DNA of 64,000 bases from Gammaproteobacteria bacterium (GCA_021156085.1 JAJNBC010000005.1:1-64000); one strand, 5' to 3'; numbered from the stretch's first letter, positions 25,120 through 34,587 are shown. The notes: a model not told the origin generated them from the letters alone. Numbers and translations are program-made.

Positions 25120-25947
25120 ATGAATCTCGTAGCAAAAGTCTTTTTTCTCGGCTTACTATTCAGCGTACTTTCTGCCTGTGCTTCACATCGATATCACGAA
25201 ATAGATCCTACTAATATTCAACAATTAGAAAACATGAAAAATGAAGATCCTACTCATTCTGAAACAAGCAACGCTACGGTCAGTCAAATACGCCTAAAAG
25301 CCTTAGAAGACACTGCTATGAGTTTAGGCGCCCAGGGGGGGCTTGCTGTTGCATCAAAAGAAATTAATGCGCGTTTAGAAAATGACAAATGGTCGCTTGA
25401 AACCATCTATAATTTCAATGGCATGATGTTAAGCCATGGTGTATTGCCGCCGGTGCTGGTAGAAAGCGATGATAGTTTGAACTTAGCAGATCCTAATACT
25501 ATTCGCGTTGCCGATAAAACATATAAAATCGTCGCTCAAGCCCATTTTGCCACCACCCCTCCTAATTGGCATGATTATTTATGGATGCCTTTCAAAAAAC
25601 CTGAGCTACCTGACACAGTACTCTTGCCTCGCACAGCAGAAGAGCGCAAAATTTGGGTAAAAGCAATTAAGTTGGGTTGGGACAAAGGAATTGAACAATC
25701 TTATAGCATCTTTCATCAAAATTTGGCACGCTTAAAACGCGATTACCAAGGGATGATACTCTATCGTAAGTTATTACAAGAAAAAATGGTGAGCCCGCCT
25801 TATGTTTCAAAAACAGAATTGGGTGTCACAGGGAACGGTACTGATATGCGTATTAATGATCAAGTATTGAGAATTACAGAATTGCCTAAATTACAAACGG
25901 ATAGTCACACGTGGAAAGCAATAGTGGTGCAACAACATGACAACTGA
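25120..25947 (+). CDS. dotC: DotC, outer-membrane lipoprotein of the Dot/Icm core complex
   Basis: The 275-aa protein has a lipoprotein signal peptide (FFLGLLFSVLSAC, lipobox LSAC). Family segments follow: IRLKALEDTAMSLGAQGGLA, LETIYNFNGMMLSHGVLPPV, then ADKTYKIVAQAHFATTPPNW and LPRTAEERKIWVKAI. DotC works with DotD and DotH in the outer-membrane ring. It is slightly shorter than Legionella DotC (about 303 aa). A run of seven G bases sits near 25335. The 3' end overlaps dotB by 11 nt, indicating translational coupling. Confidence 0.92.
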   Translation: MNLVAKVFFLGLLFSVLSACASHRYHEIDPTNIQQLENMKNEDPTHSETSNATVSQIRLKALEDTAMSLGAQGGLAVASKEINARLENDKWSLETIYNFNGMMLSHGVLPPVLVESDDSLNLADPNTIRVADKTYKIVAQAHFATTPPNWHDYLWMPFKKPELPDTVLLPRTAEERKIWVKAIKLGWDKGIEQSYSIFHQNLARLKRDYQGMILYRKLLQEKMVSPPYVSKTELGVTGNGTDMRINDQVLRITELPKLQTDSHTWKAIVVQQHDN

Positions 25948-27079
25948 TTTTCTTTTTCACCAAGAACCTATACGGCTTTCCATTGACATCACTAATGAGA
26001 TATTGATTCATTGCGTTAAGATGGGTGCTTCTGATATTACCTTACAAACCAATGAAACTATTTTCGCCGAAATCTATGGGCGCTTAAATAAAATAACACG
26101 CCGTCGCTTATCTAATAATGAAGTCAGTGAAATCATTAATGCCATATATGGCCCTAATGGAACCGCACAAATTCTTTCTGGCAAAGATGTAGATACACAT
26201 TATGAAATTCGCCCCAATCGCAGCGATCGCTATCGCTTTCGTATTAATGCGACTGGCTGCTTGGTTGAAGGCCATGATGGCATTCAAATTACTGCGCGTA
26301 CGATCCCCAGTGATCCCCCTCCTTTAGAAAGTATGCATTTACCGCAACCTGTATTAGATGCTATTGCACCGGAACAGGGTATTGTTTATGTAACCGGCGC
26401 CACGGGTTCGGGTAAAAGTACCCTTCTTTCTTCTATTATTCGCAGTATTGCAGAAAATGCAGAAAGTAACCGCAAAATTTTAACGTATGAAGCACCTATT
26501 GAATTTGTATATGATAGCGTAGACAAAATATCTTCTATCGTCAGCCAATCTGAGATCCCACGTCACCTACCTAATTTTGCTGCTGGCGTGCGTAATGCAT
26601 TACGCCGTAAACCACGTTTGATTTTAGTGGGTGAAGCACGAGATGTAGAAACGATTAGCGCTGCGATGGAAGCAGCGATGACAGGTCATCCGGTTTATAC
26701 CACTTTGCATAGTAATGGCGTAGCAGAAACAGTACGCCGTTTAGTGACAACTTATCCTGCTGAAGAACGTGCTGGCCGCACTATTGATTTGATTGAAACA
26801 ATGCGCCTCATTATTTCGCAACGATTAGCACCTACTATGGATGGAAAGCGTGTCGCATTACGTGAATATTTAGTCTTTGATGAGAAAGTACGTGATATCT
26901 TGCTGGAAATTGATCCTCTCAATATTACAGCCATGGTACGCAAATTAGTGCGAGAACAAGGCCGCACTATGGCAGCTGATGCCAAAGAAAAATTTGAAGC
27001 CGGCAGCATCTCGGAACGAGATTACCGTGTGATTGCAGAACAAACAAAGCGTGAAGATAAAGATGTAGGACTCCTTTAA
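25937..27079 (+). CDS. dotB: DotB, PilT-like hexameric ATPase of Dot/Icm
   Basis: The 380-aa cytoplasmic ATPase has an N-terminal PAS-like domain (about 1-110) and a RecA-like domain. Walker A is GATGSGKST with Lys160, an Asp box appears as LTYEAPIEFVYD, Walker B as RLILVGEARD, and a His box as TGHPVYTTLHSNG. DotB binds DotO at the base of the channel and powers effector transport. It closes the dotDCB operon; dotA converges on it from the other strand with 34 bp between stops and no obvious terminator. Length and motifs match Legionella DotB (377 aa). Confidence 0.95.
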   Translation: MTTDFLFHQEPIRLSIDITNEILIHCVKMGASDITLQTNETIFAEIYGRLNKITRRRLSNNEVSEIINAIYGPNGTAQILSGKDVDTHYEIRPNRSDRYRFRINATGCLVEGHDGIQITARTIPSDPPPLESMHLPQPVLDAIAPEQGIVYVTGATGSGKSTLLSSIIRSIAENAESNRKILTYEAPIEFVYDSVDKISSIVSQSEIPRHLPNFAAGVRNALRRKPRLILVGEARDVETISAAMEAAMTGHPVYTTLHSNGVAETVRRLVTTYPAEERAGRTIDLIETMRLIISQRLAPTMDGKRVALREYLVFDEKVRDILLEIDPLNITAMVRKLVREQGRTMAADAKEKFEAGSISERDYRVIAEQTKREDKDVGLL

Positions 27080-27113
27080 ATAGCTAAAAAGGGTAGCCTA
27101 CAGGATGGTTGCT

Positions 27114-29705
27114 TCATGGAGAAGGGCCGCCGCCACCCCCCCCACCGCCTGGCGCACCTCCTCCCGGCTGTCCCCCCCCTGGACCCTTAGATTGCGCCGT
27201 AAGATCAGTACCGCCTCGGCTTTCTTGATGTCGTCTCGACTCTTCTCGGGCATGCGCTCTATCTTGTCCCATTTTTGTTGCCGCTGCCGCAGGCGCTTGA
27301 CCAGATTCTTTGCCACCTCCCGCTATTGCCCCTGTACCACCTTCCATCGCTTGTTTCATGCCAGCTAATCCTTCCCCTTCCCCATAAGACATAGCTTGGC
27401 CACCGATATAAGTTAATGCTTTTTCTGGTATCACATGAATCAGTGAAAATACTTTATTTAAAGCCATCACCAATAAGGAAGTATAAGCAATCATAAATAC
27501 AATGCCTTCAACCAGTCCCGAGCTATGACCCGAGAACATATCATCCGCAACTTTTGCAAATCCCACGTTAATCATGGTAACAACGACTGACGCTAAAAAC
27601 ATCGAGGCCATCATACCAAACACCATGAGGCTAGGACGCAAAATTAAACTGAAAATAATCAGCACAGCGGGCTCAGATTTCCCAAGTAATTCATGTTGTC
27701 CACTGGGGCTCATAATACCCAACGCAATAATAGGGCCTGCAACCATAGCTTCAAGGGTAGCCATCAACCAACCTACTGCACCCATAATATAAATAGTATA
27801 AGGAATAAGGGGAAGATAAATACCTAAAATAGCCCCCAGTGAGAAGAGAGCAGATATCATTAAAATCCATAAAGGGGAAATGATATTCCAAAGCGCCTTG
27901 AATATTTCATACTGGGGTGGCAATGTCATTCCTGTCCCCAGGACCGTAAAATTAAGCGCAGTAAGTCCCGCTGCCACTCCTACTGCAAACATGGTGGCAC
28001 CAAAGGCTATTTGGGTTTGAAACATAAGATGATAACCACTTGCCGAAATCTTGGCGAGGGGGTTAACCGCTAGCTTCCCGGCTACACCGGTAGAAAAGTC
28101 GCCATTTCCTCCGGCCACATAACTCATAAAATCCTTCAACATATTAATGCTTGAATGGCTAATTGAATTGCTAATACCTTTAAACACAGGGGTAGCTGAA
28201 CTCGAAAGATCGCCATTTTTTTCTGCTGCGTCGTTAATGGCTTCGAGCAAGCTATTCATTCCCGCTATATTATTCCTATAACCTTTTATGGTTGCGAGAG
28301 AGGAGCCGTCCGGCGCTCCCATCGGATCTATCATCACAGACATCTCAAGAGAAGGTAAATTACCCAAATTAATTTGTCTTGAAGCATTCGCTTTAGACAT
28401 AGAAAAATAGTACATACCTGCGAGAATCCAGCCATTATTTCTTGCTTCCGCTTGCCAGCCCGACAATTGTGCCGGAGGTAAAGCAGCAATATAGCTTGTA
28501 TAAGCTCCTGTCAGTAAGCCTATATATTGATTTGTCGCAGCAGTCATAAAATCCACATCTCCTAGATAAGGAAGTATTCCATAAGGGGCGTAAACTTCTT
28601 CCACCACATGCGGATTCACACTGCCTTCAAGGCTTTTAGGATCATATTGGGGATTGAAAATACTACGGGAACAAAGAGGATCTGGAGGTTCAGCAGGCAT
28701 TCCGGGAATATTATTCACACAGCATTTATTCTGCAATCCTGGCTTTGCGTTACAGAAATCTTGTATCCATTGAGGCGTTTTATTCAGGGTTTGACTGGTA
28801 GAAGTGTAATAGAATTTTTGATAGTCATAATCTAAGTCTACAAATTTTTTAGCAATCGAATCAAAAACAGAAATAATCCCCGGCAATGCTTGAATTTGCG
28901 CTTTACAGAGCAAACAATCTAGGCTGTTTTGATCATAACAGGCTCCCCATTTTTTTGTATCTTGCAATTGCTTTTTACACTCCCGAGATGACACATCAGA
29001 ATTACATTCCGGAATATTCTGGGGATTAGGCACGCTTGGATTACAAAACTGTAAGGTTCCACATACACCCAAGTCATAGGAATGACGTGGGTTTTCAGCA
29101 TTAAATTCTGGCAAAGAAGCACCGCAACGCGGGTCACTGGGATTGCTGGTGCAAAGATAGGAATACTTCTCAGGATCTCCTCCTTTCTGATAAGTGGCTG
29201 CTAAGCTTTCATAGCAAACTAATCCTTTAAATAAATTCTCGAATTTAGGTTTAATATGCGAACCTACATCAGGGAAATTAACGGATGCATAGGGAGAGCC
29301 GCCATTCTGGTTCATAAAATTTAAAACTGCTGTCCAGAGAGTATCCCCTAATCCAATTCCTTGTAAAATAAGCCACATAATAATTACTTGAATAGCGCAG
29401 TATCCCCCTGATGAAGGGAAAAGCCCTACAATGCCTAATACTGTACGTACCGGCACCCATAATCCACTCCATTTTTTTCCTAAAAACTCTCCCTCACTGG
29501 CTGTGGATAAAAGACCTGCGACAGTGGTGTAGACGACAATCATCGCGCCCACAGAAAGAGCAGCGGTATTAAGGACTTTGAACATGACGCTCAACAATAA
29601 AGGCGCATTTGTCACGGGCAATACGCCACCAATATTTCCGAAAATTTGCCCAAGATAAAAAATAGACTGATCATTCGCAGGTATTGTAAAGAGACTTAAA
29701 CTCAT
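27114..29705 (-). CDS. dotA: DotA, polytopic inner-membrane protein of Dot/Icm
   Basis: The 863-aa protein has hydrophobic helices near residues 35-65 and 85-120, a Cys-rich periplasmic domain (about 130-470), and a helical membrane bundle at about 560-790. That bundle includes LFSLGAILGIYLPLIPYTIY and GWLMATLEAMVAGPIIALGI. The tail is Gly/Pro-rich (PGGGQPGGGAPGGGGGGGG) and coded by unusually GC-rich DNA with two 8-base G runs. DotA is essential for Dot/Icm transport and is secreted in Legionella, where it is longer (1048 aa). Its start overlaps the icmV stop by ATGA, conserving the icmV-dotA pair. Confidence 0.93.
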   Translation of the reverse strand: MSLSLFTIPANDQSIFYLGQIFGNIGGVLPVTNAPLLLSVMFKVLNTAALSVGAMIVVYTTVAGLLSTASEGEFLGKKWSGLWVPVRTVLGIVGLFPSSGGYCAIQVIIMWLILQGIGLGDTLWTAVLNFMNQNGGSPYASVNFPDVGSHIKPKFENLFKGLVCYESLAATYQKGGDPEKYSYLCTSNPSDPRCGASLPEFNAENPRHSYDLGVCGTLQFCNPSVPNPQNIPECNSDVSSRECKKQLQDTKKWGACYDQNSLDCLLCKAQIQALPGIISVFDSIAKKFVDLDYDYQKFYYTSTSQTLNKTPQWIQDFCNAKPGLQNKCCVNNIPGMPAEPPDPLCSRSIFNPQYDPKSLEGSVNPHVVEEVYAPYGILPYLGDVDFMTAATNQYIGLLTGAYTSYIAALPPAQLSGWQAEARNNGWILAGMYYFSMSKANASRQINLGNLPSLEMSVMIDPMGAPDGSSLATIKGYRNNIAGMNSLLEAINDAAEKNGDLSSSATPVFKGISNSISHSSINMLKDFMSYVAGGNGDFSTGVAGKLAVNPLAKISASGYHLMFQTQIAFGATMFAVGVAAGLTALNFTVLGTGMTLPPQYEIFKALWNIISPLWILMISALFSLGAILGIYLPLIPYTIYIMGAVGWLMATLEAMVAGPIIALGIMSPSGQHELLGKSEPAVLIIFSLILRPSLMVFGMMASMFLASVVVTMINVGFAKVADDMFSGHSSGLVEGIVFMIAYTSLLVMALNKVFSLIHVIPEKALTYIGGQAMSYGEGEGLAGMKQAMEGGTGAIAGGGKESGQAPAAAATKMGQDRAHAREESRRHQESRGGTDLTAQSKGPGGGQPGGGAPGGGGGGGGPSP

Positions 29706-30163
29706 GTAGGAGGACCTTTATGAAGATGAGATTTCTCCCTCCACCATTCATCGAATGTACAACCTAGCTTACGATGTTTTATTTGAAAATACCAAAAATC
29801 AAAACGAAACGCCTGTACAGCAAGCAAAAGAGCGACCATCGTTGCTAAAATCCAGCCAGCGAAGGTACCATATTTAAAAAGATAATAAAAACCACCTATC
29901 AGGGCTATAACACTGAGAATTAAAAAAATAAGTGCATAAAGTTTATAGTTTCTAGCATTATGCTGAAGATCTGTCTCTGTCACATTTAGGCGTTTCAATG
30001 CTTGTTCAAAGGTTTCAGTATACTGCGGCTTAGGCTGAGTAAAAGTTGTTTTAAGGTTGTCGCCAATAATTCGCGTATAAGCACCTAGCTCCTTCAGCCC
30101 TAGCCACGCACTTGGATTAAAGAACGTTTTCCGAGAAATTTTAAATATATCCTTAACTGCCAT
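29702..30163 (-). CDS. icmV: IcmV, Dot/Icm inner-membrane protein
   Basis: The 153-aa protein matches IcmV: N-terminal FKISRKTFFNPSAWLGLKEL, a QPKPQYTETFEQALKRLN segment, two adjacent membrane helices (about 75-95 and 98-118), and a C-terminal FDFWYFQIKHRKLGCTFDEW. IcmV is required for full Dot/Icm function, but its precise role is unresolved. It lies immediately upstream of dotA with a 4-bp overlap and is divergent from icmW across about 138 bp, as in Legionella. Confidence 0.92.
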   Translation of the reverse strand: MAVKDIFKISRKTFFNPSAWLGLKELGAYTRIIGDNLKTTFTQPKPQYTETFEQALKRLNVTETDLQHNARNYKLYALIFLILSVIALIGGFYYLFKYGTFAGWILATMVALLLAVQAFRFDFWYFQIKHRKLGCTFDEWWREKSHLHKGPPT

Positions 30164-30239
30164 GCCCAGTATCGCCCTTTTTAATATCCTAATTACCTTA
30201 GCATTCGTGCTTCAGAAAAACAACTATACAATCCCCTCA

Positions 30240-30266
30240 TTGAGTGTCATGCAGGAGTGGTATAGT
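30240..30266 (+). promoter_or_regulatory. Putative promoter of icmW
   Basis: TTGAGT (30240-30245) is followed by TATAGT (30261-30266) after 15 bp, or by TAGTAT after 17 bp. Either way the start falls just before the AAAGGA ribosome-binding site at 30285-30290. It lies in the icmV-icmW divergent gap. Confidence 0.4.
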
Positions 30267-30301
30267 ATGGATATCTTGTAAGTCAAAGGATGCAGTGTGA
30301 T

Positions 30302-30751
30302 ATGCCAAGTATAGATTTACATGCCTCGCATGAATTCTGGAAAAATTATGAAGACCCTATGATTTTTCGCGTCATTGCTTTCATGGAAAGTGTCGAAAGT
30401 TGGACACTTGATGGACATCCTGAACTAGAAGCGGCTATTAAAGCGATTGGCGATGAATTAGATAACCTCACGGGTTTTGAGCTAAGCAAAGAAGAACAAT
30501 TCGTCATGCTCTGTGCCCATATCAAAACATCGCGCATTTTGCGTCTCCTGCAAGCAATTGACACCATTGACCCCGGCTCCGCTTCAAAGGTGCTTATGTT
30601 TGCTGAAGAAAATAATTCCCCTGATAATTTACTAGCTGGGCTTTTCCTACGCCGCAACATTGTATTTGAACGCCTACGTCTTTTGGCACGTGTATTTTCA
30701 CCGCAACGCTTCGAACTTATCTTAAAAGCACTGGAGCAAGAGCATGTCTAA
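30302..30751 (+). CDS. icmW: IcmW, Dot/Icm effector chaperone
   Basis: I chose the second ATG (30302, 149 aa, MPSIDLHASHEFWKNYEDP) because it aligns with the IcmW N-terminus. The ATG at 30290 overlaps the AAAGGA ribosome-binding site itself. Family segments are FMESVESWTLDGHPELEAAI, LDNLTGFELSKEEQF, RILRLLQAIDTIDPGSASKV, and FLRRNIVFERLRLLARVFSP. IcmW forms an acidic heterodimer with IcmS that recruits effectors to the DotL-DotM coupling complex. The 3' end overlaps the next gene by 8 nt. Confidence 0.94.
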   Translation: MPSIDLHASHEFWKNYEDPMIFRVIAFMESVESWTLDGHPELEAAIKAIGDELDNLTGFELSKEEQFVMLCAHIKTSRILRLLQAIDTIDPGSASKVLMFAEENNSPDNLLAGLFLRRNIVFERLRLLARVFSPQRFELILKALEQEHV

Positions 30752-31121
30752 CTCTCGATTACTATTTATTAGTTTACTTGGATTCATATCATTTATTTCC
30801 CTCACATCAATTTTAGCGGCACCTATTTTAACTGCAGCGACACCTTCCCCCGTTCTCTCAGCTCAAGATTTTATAAAAGCAGTCGACGATCAGAATATGC
30901 AAACTCAAAATGGGCTTGATGCGACCCTGGCTAAGCTATTAGGATCTTCTACACAAATGAACTCTCCCTCGACAAGAGCACCGTCTACTGTTGCACCCCC
31001 AGAAACACCGCAAGCACCCTTGCCCGCAACTAGCCCACCTCCCGAAAATAATACTTTAACACCCCCCACCTCGACTAATCCGCCGCCGGCCAACTCGGGA
31101 TTTAATCCTTATTCAAATTAA
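30744..31121 (+). CDS. Small exported proline-rich protein between icmW and icmX
   Basis: This 125-aa protein has a signal peptide (LLFISLLGFISFISLTSILA, cleavage around AAP), a short charged segment (SAQDFIKAVDDQNMQTQNGL), and a C-terminal half rich in Pro, Ser and Thr. I do not recognise a family. It overlaps icmW by 8 nt and is followed, after 21 bp with a GGAGAG site, by icmX in the same frame. It is therefore almost certainly part of the icmWX operon. It might be a separated N-terminal part of an ancestral IcmX or an extra periplasmic component; icmX has its own export signal, which favours the latter. Confidence 0.7.
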   Translation: MSNSRLLFISLLGFISFISLTSILAAPILTAATPSPVLSAQDFIKAVDDQNMQTQNGLDATLAKLLGSSTQMNSPSTRAPSTVAPPETPQAPLPATSPPPENNTLTPPTSTNPPPANSGFNPYSN

Positions 31122-31142
31122 TATCGTGAAGGAGAGTAATTT

Positions 31143-32048
31143 ATGCCAGGATTTCCTATTAAAAAAAATCTCATTATTTCCAACATAATCGTAGTTTTAA
31201 CGATAACCTATAGCTCCTCTATGCTCGCTAATACACCAGGAGCATCTCCTCTTCCCAGCGCTTCTGAAAGTTATCTCAAAGATATCCGGGACACTCTATT
31301 AATTAATATCAACAAACTTCCTCTTTATTTGAATCAACTTACTAAAATGGCGTTAAGCTGGTTAGCACCTGATGATTCGAGTGCAACAGCGGCATTGCAA
31401 AATAGTTTCACTACCTTAGCCAATGCAAAATTGCAAAATGCCAAAACCCAATTAGATAGTCAAAATAAATTTCTGGCTGATTTCTTTGGCCATCCCGCTT
31501 CCCAAGATAGCTTTCTCAATGCAAATGACCTTGCATACCCCACGCTACTTAACCAACCTTATTTTAATCCTGATTCTCGAGCTAATTCAAACCCTGCTTA
31601 TAATTACACTCAGTACGCTGCTGGGCTCAATATAAGACATAAAATTCCTTTATCTACCTGGGTTCCTGATAGACAACATCCAGGCATCGCTATGTATACG
31701 AATTATTACAACACCACTTCTGCGGTACAAACTTATAATGGTTATATTCTAAGTGAACTTTATGCTGATTCTAGAAATAATAATTTAGTTAAGCAAACAC
31801 AAGATTCATTGATTCAACAAGCCACTCATTCCACTTGGTTTACTCAAATTGCATCTGAAAATATTGGCCTCGTTTTGCGCCAAATCTTACTTTATAATTC
31901 CCAAACTTATGTCTTACTTGCTCAACTGCTAGAAACACAAAAAAAATTACTGGCTTCCCAAGCAATGAATAATGCTTTACTCATTGCAGTGAACCAAGAA
32001 GCTGAAAATAGAATTTATAGTAAGGCATCCGGAAAGCCACCTATGTAG
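31143..32048 (+). CDS. icmX: IcmX, exported Dot/Icm component
   Basis: The 301-aa protein has an N-terminal hydrophobic export signal (LIISNIIVVLTITYSSSMLA). The segments SYLKDIRDTLLININKLPLY, LTKMALSWLAPDDSSATAAL and NSFTTLANAKLQN match the style of IcmX, as does a Gln-rich C-terminal helical region. IcmX is periplasmic or secreted in Legionella, where it is longer (about 466 aa). Position after icmW and on the opposite side from icmV-dotA is the conserved icmVWX layout. A GGAGAG ribosome-binding site lies 8 bases before the ATG. Confidence 0.82.
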   Translation: MPGFPIKKNLIISNIIVVLTITYSSSMLANTPGASPLPSASESYLKDIRDTLLININKLPLYLNQLTKMALSWLAPDDSSATAALQNSFTTLANAKLQNAKTQLDSQNKFLADFFGHPASQDSFLNANDLAYPTLLNQPYFNPDSRANSNPAYNYTQYAAGLNIRHKIPLSTWVPDRQHPGIAMYTNYYNTTSAVQTYNGYILSELYADSRNNNLVKQTQDSLIQQATHSTWFTQIASENIGLVLRQILLYNSQTYVLLAQLLETQKKLLASQAMNNALLIAVNQEAENRIYSKASGKPPM

Positions 32049-32104
32049 TCATCCTGGAGGCCTGACAACGGAACAACTATTGTAGGTGTCAACAGCTTCC
32101 ATTA

Positions 32105-32971
32105 TTATTCTATGTTTTGCACTTGCTCGCGAATTTGTTCAATCAATACCTTGAGCTCTACGGCACTCCTCGTGGTACCTACATCGGTTGATTTTGCACC
32201 CAAGGTATTGGCTTCCCGATGTAATTCTTGCATTAAAAAATCTAAGCGTCGACCTGCTGCACCTCCTTGCTTTAAAATACGGTGCACTTCAGAGATATGG
32301 GCATCTATACGGTCTAACTCTTCCATGACATCTGTTTTTTGAGCAAATAAAACAATTTCTTGCTCTAAACGATTTGCATCAAGCTCAAGCTTTGCATCAC
32401 GGAACCGTGCCATTAATCGTTCACGCTGATAGATTAAAATCTCTGGAATATGTTGTCGCACTTTAGCTACTTCCGCTTTCATACTTTCTAAGCGCTGCAA
32501 AAACAATTGCTTTAATTCTTCACCTTCCCGCACTCGGGCAGCTACTAAATCTTGCAACGCTTTGTCTAGCAATGCTAATACTTGATCTTGCATCACTTCC
32601 AAATCAATTTCTGCCATTTGTAAAACACCCGGCCACTTTAGAATATCTATGGTGTTAGTCTGCGCGGCCTGTTTTAATTTTTTCGCAATCACCTCATTCG
32701 CCTCACATAATTGTGCGGCAAGATGGTGATTAATCATCATTCCTGCGCTAGGCATATCACTTGGCTGCACCCGTAAATAACATTCGATTTTACCGCGCTT
32801 AATATGATTACGAATATATTCACGCATAGATACTTCAAGTGCCTGCAACACTTCAGGCAACCGTATGGCAAGTTCAAGATAACGGTGATTAATTGAACGC
32901 AGCTCGCACACTACGCTTCCCCCCAGGCCTTGACCTTGTACTCTTGCAAAAGCTGTCATGCTTTGAATCAT
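32105..32971 (-). CDS. yicC: YicC family endoribonuclease
   Basis: The 288-aa protein begins MIQSMTAFARVQGQG and has the YicC blocks CELRSINHRYLELAIRLPEV, a region around RGKIECYLRVQPSD, and VLQMAEIDLEVMQ. The C-terminal DUF1732 block is RIDAHISEVHRILKQGGAAG and RRLDFLMQELHREANTLGAK. YicC proteins are metal-dependent endoribonucleases; in E. coli YicC promotes decay of the RyhB small RNA. It is divergent from rph, a common bacterial neighbour. Confidence 0.93.
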   Translation of the reverse strand: MIQSMTAFARVQGQGLGGSVVCELRSINHRYLELAIRLPEVLQALEVSMREYIRNHIKRGKIECYLRVQPSDMPSAGMMINHHLAAQLCEANEVIAKKLKQAAQTNTIDILKWPGVLQMAEIDLEVMQDQVLALLDKALQDLVAARVREGEELKQLFLQRLESMKAEVAKVRQHIPEILIYQRERLMARFRDAKLELDANRLEQEIVLFAQKTDVMEELDRIDAHISEVHRILKQGGAAGRRLDFLMQELHREANTLGAKSTDVGTTRSAVELKVLIEQIREQVQNIE

Positions 32972-32993
32972 GTTACTTCACCTACTTTTAACC

Positions 32994-33022
32994 TTTCGGA
33001 CTAAAATTATAACGTCTATAAT
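32994..33022 (+). promoter_or_regulatory. Putative promoter of rph
   Basis: A perfect TATAAT (33017-33022) lies 35 bp before the rph ATG in the 85-bp yicC-rph gap. The base run 17 bp upstream (TTTCGG) is a poor -35. An AAAAGGAG ribosome-binding site follows. Confidence 0.45.
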
Positions 33023-33056
33023 GTTTGGCCTGCTATATATTTAAAAAGGAGCATAC

Positions 33057-33773
33057 ATGCGCCCCAGCAAAAGAGAAAATAATGAATTGCGCGAAATTTA
33101 TCTTACTCGCCACTACACAAAACATGCCGAGGGATCGGTACTCGTAGAATTTGGTTATACTAAAGTTATCTGCACAGCCACAGTTACCTCAGGCGTTCCC
33201 TTCTTTTTAAAAGACTCAGGAAAAGGCTGGGTTACCGCTGAATATGGCATGCTTCCTCGCTCTACCCATGAACGTATGCCCCGCGAAGCTACAAAAGGCA
33301 AGCAAGCTGGAAGAACCCAAGAAATACAACGATTAATTGCACGCTCTTTACGTGCGGCCATCGATCTTGCTGCACTAGGCGAAAACACTATTACTATCGA
33401 TTGCGATGTTATCCAAGCCGATGGGGGCACGCGTACTGCTTCGATTACAGGAGGTTGTGTGGCTCTATACGATGCCATTCAATTTTTAAAACAAAAAGGT
33501 AAATTAAAATCCGATCCTTTCAAACAATTTGTGGCTTCTCTTTCAGTAGGTATTTATAACGGCAGCCCTATACTAGATTTAGATTATGCTGAAGATTCCA
33601 GTGCAGGTACGGATATGAATATAGTCATGGCAGAAGGAGGAGGTTTTATTGAAATTCAAGGAACAGCAGAGAAAGGTACGTTTCAGCAATCAGAATTAGA
33701 TCAATTATTAATGCTAGCAAAAGCTGGCATTCAGACACTTATAGAAAAACAAAAAGCTGTTTTGCAAATATAA
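33057..33773 (+). CDS. rph: Ribonuclease PH
   Basis: The 238-aa protein is full length for RNase PH, the phosphorolytic 3'-5' exoribonuclease that trims tRNA and rRNA precursors. Diagnostic segments are [58 protein letters not shown], and [20 protein letters not shown]. Phosphate- and RNA-binding Arg and Asp residues are in place. The C-terminus is intact, which is notable only because some E. coli strains carry a truncated form. It converges on xth with 4 bp between stops. Confidence 0.95.
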   Translation: MRPSKRENNELREIYLTRHYTKHAEGSVLVEFGYTKVICTATVTSGVPFFLKDSGKGWVTAEYGMLPRSTHERMPREATKGKQAGRTQEIQRLIARSLRAAIDLAALGENTITIDCDVIQADGGTRTASITGGCVALYDAIQFLKQKGKLKSDPFKQFVASLSVGIYNGSPILDLDYAEDSSAGTDMNIVMAEGGGFIEIQGTAEKGTFQQSELDQLLMLAKAGIQTLIEKQKAVLQI

Positions 33774-33777
33774 TAAT

Positions 33778-34578
33778 TTAATAAAGATTTCCTTTATCGA
33801 AGCCCGACAAGTCGTAATCAATCACTAAGGGCGCATGATCTGAAAAGCGCTGTTCTTTAAAAATAGAGGCCGCTTTAATTGAATTTTGCAGGCCGCTGGT
33901 CACTATCTGATAATCAATGCGCCATCCCACATTCTTGGTCCAAGCCTGCCCGCGATGCGACCACCAGGTATATTGCTCAGATTCTTGATTAATCTGTCTG
34001 AAAGCGTCAAAAAACCCTAAAGAACCAAATAATCCATCCATCCAAGCCCGCTCTTCCGGTAAAAATCCTGAGTTTTTCTGATTTCCGCGCCAATTTTTTA
34101 AATCTATTTGACGATGAGCAATATTGAAATCACCACAGATAATAAATTCTTTTGGCTTTTTTAAAGTTAATGTTTTTAAGTAATCGGCATATCTTTTAAG
34201 AAAATCAAATTTGATCGCTTGGCGAAGTTCACCGCTCGTTCCAGAAGGCAGATAAATAGAGGCGATACAAAAATCTGAAAAATGAGCCTCGATATAACGA
34301 CCTTCTTGGTCTGCTTCAGGCCAACCCAGGCCCATTATCACTTGAAGGGGTTTTTGTTTTGAGTAAATGCCAACCCCACTATAACCTTTTTTTGCTGCAC
34401 AATGAAAATAGCTGTAATAGCCCTCCGGCTGAAAGAGGTTCTGCTGCAAATCAAGATGTTGTGCTCTCACTTCTTGTACACAAACCACATCTGCATCTTG
34501 CTGTAACATCCACTCAAAAAATCCTTTTTTACTGGCAGAGCGAATGCCATTGAGATTTAAAGTAATAATACGAGGCAT
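33778..34578 (-). CDS. xth: Exodeoxyribonuclease III family AP endonuclease
   Basis: The 266-aa protein is of the ExoIII/APE1 endonuclease-exonuclease-phosphatase fold. It shows ITLNLNGIRSASKKGFFEWM, the Mg-binding VVCVQEVRA, YSGVGIYSK, the IICGDFNIAH box, and a C-terminal RIDYQIV ending with SDHAPLVIDYDL. It would repair abasic sites by incising 5' to the lesion. The length (about 260-268 aa) is normal. It ends 4 bp from rph and follows the asmA-family gene by 9 bp, so it probably belongs to that transcript. Confidence 0.93.
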   Translation of the reverse strand: MPRIITLNLNGIRSASKKGFFEWMLQQDADVVCVQEVRAQHLDLQQNLFQPEGYYSYFHCAAKKGYSGVGIYSKQKPLQVIMGLGWPEADQEGRYIEAHFSDFCIASIYLPSGTSGELRQAIKFDFLKRYADYLKTLTLKKPKEFIICGDFNIAHRQIDLKNWRGNQKNSGFLPEERAWMDGLFGSLGFFDAFRQINQESEQYTWWSHRGQAWTKNVGWRIDYQIVTSGLQNSIKAASIFKEQRFSDHAPLVIDYDLSGFDKGNLY

Positions 34579-34587
34579 AAAATAAAC

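Noticed and set aside
30744..32048. icmX broken by a point stop mutation (the two frames are in register)
   Set aside because: Two stops separate them, the second has its own GGAGAG site and its own export signal, so they read as two genes.
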